From: Bacillus sp. T33-2
GTDB lineage: Bacteria > Bacillota > Bacilli > Bacillales > Cytobacillaceae
Assembly (NCBI RefSeq): GCF_002860205.1
Contig: NZ_PGVB01000012.1
Location: 51,580 to 115,579 of the forward strand
Reading direction: 5' to 3'
DNA length: 64,000 bases
The notes under the pieces are model-generated. The model saw only the letters and a list, made by a program, of their open reading frames with translations, ran no database searches and was not told the DNA's origin. Position 1 is the stretch's first letter. Every line of letters begins with the position of its first letter. A program made the translations under genes and the position numbers. Below are positions 59,134 to 64,000 of this stretch, in pieces.

Positions 59134-60363
59134 TTAAAGATAGAAATCATATTCCTCGTATTCTTTTAAAAGGCTCCTCATTTTCCCGCTGTCGTCCCCA
59201 AAGAAGAAAATGGTACCGTAATGGTTCCCGAAGCCAACACGCTCCGCCACTTTCGAGGTTACCGGGATAAACATGTCATGCTTCTCGAAATACGGATCAT
59301 TTTTCAATTCCTCAGGCATATCCAGCTTCTCTATGACAGCGACTCGGGGATAAACCATCAAACTTCCTGCGTACCCTTTTGCTGATACAACTTCCTCCGG
59401 GAAGAATTCATTCAACTCTTCTTCCGTTGTATCCGGGTCACTGCAAAGGATTTGTGCCTGGAAAGCACTGAAGCCGTATGCCCGCTCTATCAGCTCAAAA
59501 ATATGCCCGCCCGGCACCCTCGCCGCTACCTCGCCAAAATTGATGACACCATCGGCTGAAATAAAGTACTCAGGATGGATCACGCCATATTTAATTTCAA
59601 AGGAGTCGACCAGCTTTTGGATTTCTGCCCGGATTTGGGGTCTCCATTCCTCAAGGGATGGGGAGGCAGGAACAAAGTTAGAATGTCCAAGCTGCACATA
59701 CTCCGTAATATTTAAAAAGCGGATTTTTCCGTTGTGGATGAATGCTTCACAGGAGAATTCCTGGCCATCAAGATGGCTCTCCATTAAACAAGGAAACTCA
59801 GAGTCTGCCATTTGTTCAATTTCCTTTGCTTCACGGATCATGCGGTGTCCAACTGTACCTGCTTTATTAAGCGGCTTTACGTGGATCGGATCGGTTGGGT
59901 CGCCATCGATCTTGATTAAAGCTTCGTTTACTCGCTTTAAAAAGCGGTAAACATCTTCCTTCGAATAAGCTTCTTCAAAAACTCCAACTTTGATGCCGGC
60001 CATCTGGGCCTTACGCTTCATTAAACCCTTATCTCTCAGTAACAGGGAGCGGTTAAAGATGCGGGGATCATTCTGGAATTTGGCATTTAATGCCCCTGCC
60101 CATTCGACAGTCTCTTCATAGATGGGCACTGCAATTTTGGTGTTCAGCGCTTTCAATTTTTCATAAAGTTCGTTTGACCTTTCATTCAGCTGGTCAAATT
60201 GCCATGCCACAAACTGAATGCCATGCTTATCCGCAAACTCCTGAAATTCAGGAGGCCCGACCACGACAAATGGACGTTCCAGCTTGTCGATTGCTTCAAT
60301 CGCCTGCAGGCTCCAGCCCAGCAGTGCAGTTAATTTCCCCTTATTTGCCTGATTTTTCTCCAT
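59134..60363 (-). CDS. ATP-grasp ligase-like protein
   Basis: A 409-residue ATP-grasp protein: a PreATP-type N-terminal Rossmann part (LLGWSLQAIEAIDKLE, VVVGPPEFQEFA), then LLRDKGLMKRKAQMAGIKV near 120, the nucleotide-binding HVKPLNKAGTVGHR near 170, MESHLDGQEFSCEAFIHNGKI, GVIHPEYF and the metal-binding GEVAARVPGGHIFELIERAYG near 285. The layout is that of L-amino-acid/peptide ligases or biotin-carboxylase-like enzymes that make acyl phosphates from carboxylates. No signal for a carrier protein is seen. It is the first gene of the operon with paralogue A and divergent from a GNAT gene. Its substrate is unknown. Confidence 0.92.
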   Translation of the reverse strand: MEKNQANKGKLTALLGWSLQAIEAIDKLERPFVVVGPPEFQEFADKHGIQFVAWQFDQLNERSNELYEKLKALNTKIAVPIYEETVEWAGALNAKFQNDPRIFNRSLLLRDKGLMKRKAQMAGIKVGVFEEAYSKEDVYRFLKRVNEALIKIDGDPTDPIHVKPLNKAGTVGHRMIREAKEIEQMADSEFPCLMESHLDGQEFSCEAFIHNGKIRFLNITEYVQLGHSNFVPASPSLEEWRPQIRAEIQKLVDSFEIKYGVIHPEYFISADGVINFGEVAARVPGGHIFELIERAYGFSAFQAQILCSDPDTTEEELNEFFPEEVVSAKGYAGSLMVYPRVAVIEKLDMPEELKNDPYFEKHDMFIPVTSKVAERVGFGNHYGTIFFFGDDSGKMRSLLKEYEEYDFYL

Positions 60364-60525
60364 AAAACGTTCCCTGCCTTCTGATAGATTAAAAGACTCA
60401 TAACGTATTCTATATTTCCAAAAAATAAATTATTCAAACATTTCATAAAAAAAAGTGTTTACCGTAATAGTTTCGCAGGTAATTAAATAAAGTCTGGTGT
60501 AACCCAAATTAAAGGAGCGCTGATT

Positions 60526-61089
60526 ATGGATTGGTACGGTAAGTTGATAGATTATTTCCCCCAAAAAGAAATGAAATCGAAGGAGCATTTTGAACTATTA
60601 TTTTCGGAAAAAAGAGGTACCTATAAAAAGGAAGAAGGAACCGACTACGTTCTGATATATTTGGAAAAAACTGAATTTATTTTTATCGACTACATCCTGG
60701 TCAGCGGAAGCAGCCGGGGCAAAGGGACAGGCTCCAAACTTCTTGACCGGATGAAAAGGAAAAGGAAAGCCATTATTCTTGAAGTGGACCCTATCACCGA
60801 AGCAGATCCCGATTCCAGCAAAAGAGTGGCTTTTTATAATAAAAATGGCCTGCACAAGGTAGATTCGATAACATATGAAAGGATCCATGCAATAACAAAG
60901 GAACTAATCCGGATGGATATCTTCTGCTGGTCACCTTCCCCGAAAAGTGATTTCTGGGTTTTTGAAAGAATGAAGACAGCATATAAAGAAGCCCACTCAT
61001 ACAAGGCAGCCGAAATTTACAATACATCCATCCAGGCAGCTGATGAAGTGCTGACCTTCAATGGCCGGAAGCTTAGCAAAGCAGAATAA
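60526..61089 (+). CDS. GNAT-family N-acetyltransferase
   Basis: A 187-residue acetyltransferase with the acetyl-CoA pyrophosphate-binding motif SSRGKGTGSKLLD near 65 (R-G-x-G-x-G), a preceding strand FIFIDYILV and a following ILEVDP and AFYNKNGLHKVD. The last 70 residues form an extra helical tail. AAAGGAGCG precedes ATG 60526. It is divergent from the ATP-grasp gene with 162 bp between them, so a shared regulation is possible. The acetyl acceptor is unknown. Confidence 0.85.
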   Translation: MDWYGKLIDYFPQKEMKSKEHFELLFSEKRGTYKKEEGTDYVLIYLEKTEFIFIDYILVSGSSRGKGTGSKLLDRMKRKRKAIILEVDPITEADPDSSKRVAFYNKNGLHKVDSITYERIHAITKELIRMDIFCWSPSPKSDFWVFERMKTAYKEAHSYKAAEIYNTSIQAADEVLTFNGRKLSKAE

Positions 61090-61161
61090 ATGTCTCCCGT
61101 CTGGCCACAGATCATTAAGAACGGCCAGTCGCAGGGCAGGCAATTTCCCGGAGGTGACTAT

Positions 61162-61947
61162 ATGGATCAACTGCTTAAAGGCAAAGTGGCTGTTATCACT
61201 GGTGCAGGATCTGGCATCGGGAGGGCAGCGGCGCTGAAACTAGCAGAGTGCGGTGCAAAGATCGTCATGGTTGAAATTGAGGGAAACAGGGCTGAAAAGG
61301 TCAAGGAAGAGGCCGGGCAAAAAGGCAGTGAAGCTGTCATTGTTGAAGCAGATGTGTCAGAAGCCGAAAGTGTACGCAATGTTTTCAAGATGGCAGAAAA
61401 AACATGGGGGCGCGTCGATATTGTATTCGCTAACGCAGGAATAAATGGAGTGCTGGCGCCTATTGAGGATTTAGAACCGGAAGAATGGGACAGGACCATC
61501 AATACCAATTTAAGAGGCACCTTTTTAACCGTGAAATATGCTGTCCCGATCATGAAAAAAACCGGAGGAAGCATCATTATCACCAGTTCCATCAATGGGA
61601 ACAGGATTTTCCGGAATTTTGGCATGGCAGCATACAGCACCTCCAAAGCAGGACAAATGGGTTTTGGAAAAATGGCCGCACTTGAGCTTGCCAAATACAA
61701 AATCAGGGTGAATATCATCTGTCCAGGGGCAATCGAAACAAACATCGATCAAAATACTTTTCCCGACAATGATGAACTGGACAAAATAAAAATCCCCATC
61801 GAATATCCGGAAGGCAGCCAGCCCTTGGAGAGCCGGCCCGGAAAGCCCGAGCAGGTCGCTGAACTTGTCGCTTTCCTTTCATCCGATCTTTCCTCCCATA
61901 TCTCCGGAACTGAAATTTATATTGATGGGGCTGAATCACTTTTATAA
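61162..61947 (+). CDS. SDR-family NAD(P)-dependent oxidoreductase
   Basis: A 261-residue classical short-chain dehydrogenase: cofactor motif TGAGSGIG (T-G-x3-G-x-G) near 14, acidic residue after the second strand (VEIEG, favouring NAD), NAG near 93, catalytic Ser in ITSSINGN, Tyr/Lys in YSTSK near 163 and the C-terminal SGTEIYIDG. GGAGGTG precedes ATG 61162; the upstream frame is not used. It is 72 bp after the GNAT gene and probably co-transcribed. The substrate is not evident. Confidence 0.93.
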   Translation: MDQLLKGKVAVITGAGSGIGRAAALKLAECGAKIVMVEIEGNRAEKVKEEAGQKGSEAVIVEADVSEAESVRNVFKMAEKTWGRVDIVFANAGINGVLAPIEDLEPEEWDRTINTNLRGTFLTVKYAVPIMKKTGGSIIITSSINGNRIFRNFGMAAYSTSKAGQMGFGKMAALELAKYKIRVNIICPGAIETNIDQNTFPDNDELDKIKIPIEYPEGSQPLESRPGKPEQVAELVAFLSSDLSSHISGTEIYIDGAESLL

Positions 61948-61956
61948 ATCAGCGTT

Positions 61957-61989
61957 ATAGGCATAGGAGCTTTGTACCTATGCCTTTTC
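61957..61989. terminator. Bidirectional terminator between the SDR and 95-aa genes
   Basis: AGGCATAGG / CCTATGCCT stem with T-rich flank. Confidence 0.8.
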
Positions 61990-61992
61990 TAC

Positions 61993-62280
61993 TTAGTCGT
62001 ACATTTCCTTAAGCTTCTCAAGGTCAGACAGCAACCTTTTTATTTCCGCCTGTGAAATCCTTATAGGCATCTGGTCATAAAGAGTGATGATCTGGCCATC
62101 CTGGTCATGCTCATGCTTTTTTAAATACTGATAGAGATCAAGGAACTGGCTTTTCTTTATGATCGACTGTGTGTAAAAATCCTTCACTTTGTGGATAACG
62201 AACTCGTTCGTCCCGTCGTCGAACTCTCCGGAAATAATTTGGCCATCCATGTGAATCACTGTTTTCACTCCTTCTTTCAT
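61993..62280 (-). CDS. Small protein of unknown function (up to 95 aa)
   Basis: A soluble protein: an N-terminal beta-hairpin-like part (VIHMDGQIISGEFDDGTNEFVIH) and a C-terminal helical part (SQAEIKRLLSDLEKLKEMY). I do not recognise it. GAAGGAG lies inside the frame, eight bases before a GTG at 62259, which may be the true start (88 residues); the ATG at 62280 has no clear site. Convergent with the SDR gene. Confidence 0.65.
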   Translation of the reverse strand: MKEGVKTVIHMDGQIISGEFDDGTNEFVIHKVKDFYTQSIIKKSQFLDLYQYLKKHEHDQDGQIITLYDQMPIRISQAEIKRLLSDLEKLKEMYD

Positions 62281-62499
62281 TTCCAGAAATAGCTTTCCCC
62301 TAAATTTCGGAAAAATATAGTTTTAATATTAAAAAATATTTTCAAAATTTCTATTTTACCGTCCGCGAAATTAATGTATGCTTTCCCTAAGCTGAATTTT
62401 GTTATTCAAATATAACTCAGCCAGGGCATTTGGCCGTTATTGCTGACAATGAATGAGCGATTGCAGCCAAACATAAATAGAGAGAGGCAGTGAAAGAAT

Positions 62500-63792
62500 T
62501 TGAGGACAATATTTAAGAATTACCGGTTTACCATCATTTTATTAGCCGCAATCTTGGCTGGCGGCGCCGCAGGTCTGGCATTCGGCCCTGACGCAGCAGT
62601 GGTGAAACCTTTCGGGGACTTATTTTTGAATTTATTATTTATGATGATTGTCCCACTTGTATTTTTCAGCATTTCTTCGGCAATTGCGAATATGAGCGGA
62701 ATGAAGCGCCTTGGAAAAATCATGGGCAGCATTTTTATCGTATTCCTGGCCACGGCTGCGGTTGCCGCTGTTATTGGGCTGATCGGAGCCACCATAGTCA
62801 ATCCCCTCCAAAACACGGATATCTCCGCAATTAAAGACCTGATGGATTCCGCAGATACCGGGAATGAGGCAGCCGAGGAGGTTACTTTCTTAGGCCAGCT
62901 TGTAAAAACGTTTACTGTTTCAGATTTTTCACTGCTGCTGTCGCGGGACCACATGCTGCAGCTGATTGTATTTTCCGTCCTTTTTGGGATTGCCGCTGCA
63001 ATGGCAGGAGACAAAGGGAAACCGGTCGCACAATTCCTGTCTTCAGGTTCGGCAGTATTGATGAAGATGGTCGGGATTATCATGTACTATGCTCCGATCG
63101 GGCTTGGCTGTTATTTCGCCGCGGTAATCGGGGAACTCGGACCCCAGCTGCTTGAAGGATATGTAAGGGCGTTCGTCCTTTACCTTGCGCTGGCTATAAT
63201 ATATTATTTTGGCTGTTTCACTCTGTATGCGTTTATCGCGGGCGGGAAAAATGGGGTCAAAACATTTTGGAAAAACGCGGTTACACCATCGGTTGCCGCA
63301 CTTGCTACGTGCTCTAGTGCAGCCTGCATCCCGATCAATCTCGCTGCAGTCAGAAAAATGGGCGTCCCTGATGATATCGCCGAAACAATCATACCGCTTG
63401 GGGCCAATACCCATAAAGATGGTTCAGTGTTTGGCGGTGTTTTAAAAATCGTTTTCCTGTTTGCTCTTTTTGGAAAAGATATGACAAGCTTTTCTAGCAT
63501 TTTAAGTATATTGGCAGTTTCTTTCCTGGTAGGTGCAGTCATGGGGGCAATTCCAGGCGGTGGAATGATTGGGGAAATGCTGATTATCAGTGTGTATGGA
63601 TTTCCGCCTGAAGTTCTTCCAATTATCGCAGTGATCAGTACAATCATCGATGCGCCGGCTACCCTGTTAAATTCAACAGGAAACACAGTTTGCGCTATGC
63701 TCGTGACTCGTTTGGTCGAGGGCAAAAATTGGCTGATGAACACGATGAGCCTCAAAGTGAATGCTTCATCCGCGAAAGCGAAGAACGCCTGA
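62500..63792 (+). CDS. Dicarboxylate/amino acid:cation symporter (DAACS family)
   Basis: A 430-residue sodium- or proton-coupled symporter of the GltP/SstT/DctA family with eight helices and two re-entrant loops: FLNLLFMMIVPLVFFSISSAIANM near 45, the Ser-rich loop TCSSAACIPINL near 270, the NTHKDGSVF region (in place of the usual NMDG) near 302, and IPGGGMIGEML near 350. It imports glutamate, serine/threonine or C4-dicarboxylates; the odd NTHKDG motif leaves the substrate open. The start is TTG 62500 behind GAGAGG. Monocistronic. Confidence 0.92.
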   Translation: MRTIFKNYRFTIILLAAILAGGAAGLAFGPDAAVVKPFGDLFLNLLFMMIVPLVFFSISSAIANMSGMKRLGKIMGSIFIVFLATAAVAAVIGLIGATIVNPLQNTDISAIKDLMDSADTGNEAAEEVTFLGQLVKTFTVSDFSLLLSRDHMLQLIVFSVLFGIAAAMAGDKGKPVAQFLSSGSAVLMKMVGIIMYYAPIGLGCYFAAVIGELGPQLLEGYVRAFVLYLALAIIYYFGCFTLYAFIAGGKNGVKTFWKNAVTPSVAALATCSSAACIPINLAAVRKMGVPDDIAETIIPLGANTHKDGSVFGGVLKIVFLFALFGKDMTSFSSILSILAVSFLVGAVMGAIPGGGMIGEMLIISVYGFPPEVLPIIAVISTIIDAPATLLNSTGNTVCAMLVTRLVEGKNWLMNTMSLKVNASSAKAKNA

Positions 63793-63807
63793 TCCATTAA
63801 ATTTTGA

Positions 63808-63834
63808 GAAACCTGCCTAAATCAGGCAGGTTTC
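63808..63834 (+). terminator. Intrinsic terminator of the DAACS symporter gene
   Basis: GAAACCTGCCT-AAATC-AGGCAGGTTTC stem followed by TTTCG. Confidence 0.85.
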
Positions 63835-63847
63835 TTTCGTCAAATAA

Positions 63848-63877
63848 GAAAAAGCAAGCGTTGTTTGCTTGCTTTTC
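63848..63877 (-). terminator. Intrinsic terminator of the right-edge repeat-protein gene
   Basis: AAAAGCAAGC-AAACAAC-GCTTGCTTTT on the minus strand then CTTATTT, 15 bp after the stop at 63892. Confidence 0.82.
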
Positions 63878-63891
63878 CCTCTCTCTCTAAT

Positions 63892-64000
63892 TTAAATATA
63901 AAATTTGCCCAGGCTATGTTGCGACGGAAGGTCAGCTAGGTAGTACTTCCCTCCAACTGAATGCTGCGACGGAAGGTCAGCCAGATAGTACTTGCCCCCA
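63892..64000 (-). CDS. 3' end of a protein with 15-residue tandem repeats (5' part outside window)
   Basis: The minus strand is open from the right edge to TAA at 63892. The visible 35 residues consist of the unit GGKYYLADLPSQHSV, then GGKYYLADLPSQHSL, then a truncated GKFYI. The DNA repeats every 45 bp (GCGACGG at 63921 and 63966), in phase with the codons, with mainly synonymous or conservative differences between copies. A terminator follows the stop. Period in phase, stop and terminator together make a real gene likely. I do not recognise the repeat; its total length and any other domain lie outside the window. Confidence 0.75.
   Translation of the reverse strand, partial: GGKYYLADLPSQHSVGGKYYLADLPSQHSLGKFYI

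Noticed and set aside
60420..60525. A regulatory palindrome between the ATP-grasp and GNAT genes
   Set aside because: The gap is AT-rich, and no inverted repeat longer than expected by chance could be made out by eye.

Overview
The window comes from a Bacillaceae chromosome (Bacillus in the wide sense, low-to-mid GC). The evidence is strong AGGAGG-type ribosome binding sites, many intrinsic terminators, GTG/TTG starts, spore-linked genes (SleB-like hydrolase, sulfolactate genes, a Spo0E-like domain), FNR, CcpA cre and MhqR-like sites, a c-di-AMP riboswitch, and hairpin-rich dispersed repeats between genes. No rRNA, tRNA, prophage or complete insertion sequence was seen. Both edges cut genes.

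Layout. 1-7.2 kb: ubiB (cut by the left edge) with a phasin-like gene, a LysM/SleB hydrolase, a frameshifted formate/nitrite transporter behind a perfect FNR box, two low-complexity acidic proteins, an adhE remnant and uppP. 7.3-16.7 kb: LTA synthase, radical-SAM YfkAB, small zinc-finger and lipoprotein genes, YceI under an MhqR-like operator, and a decayed methionine transporter (metI truncated, metN absent, metQ intact). 17-25 kb: HtrA-type protease with a two-component system, a NagZ-type glycosidase with a cre site, an IS200/IS605 (TnpB) remnant, and dps. 25.8-31.2 kb: DoxX behind a second FNR box, then a tungsten/molybdenum aldehyde ferredoxin oxidoreductase (AOR) flanked by moeB, a moaD-like gene and a small companion protein. 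32.8-41.1 kb: one long minus-strand unit, peptide ABC transporter (five genes), gamma-glutamyltransferase, two half-size chromate-type transporters. 41.4-42.5 kb: a nine-copy 52-bp hairpin repeat array behind an Lrp/AsnC gene. 43.4-47.7 kb: divergent sulfate assimilation (cysH-sat-cysC) and phosphosulfolactate (comB-comA) operons, probably for spore sulfolactate. 48-54.7 kb: DUF421, EamA, a second chromate-type pair, a Ktr RCK subunit behind a c-di-AMP riboswitch, and an amino-acid ABC transporter.

54.8-61.9 kb holds the most novel locus: an ATP-grasp ligase-like gene followed by two large paralogous proteins (654 and 606 aa) of a family I do not recognise. They share invariant Cys, His and Asn-rich motifs that read like a papain-type catalytic core; a GNAT acetyltransferase and an SDR oxidoreductase lie divergently next door. 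At the extreme right edge a minus-strand gene enters the window with a tandem 15-residue repeat.

A recurring theme is decay and rearrangement. adhE, the formate/nitrite transporter, a DUF3147-like gene, metI, tnpB and a secreted protein are all present as damaged copies, and repeat elements fill many of the gaps.
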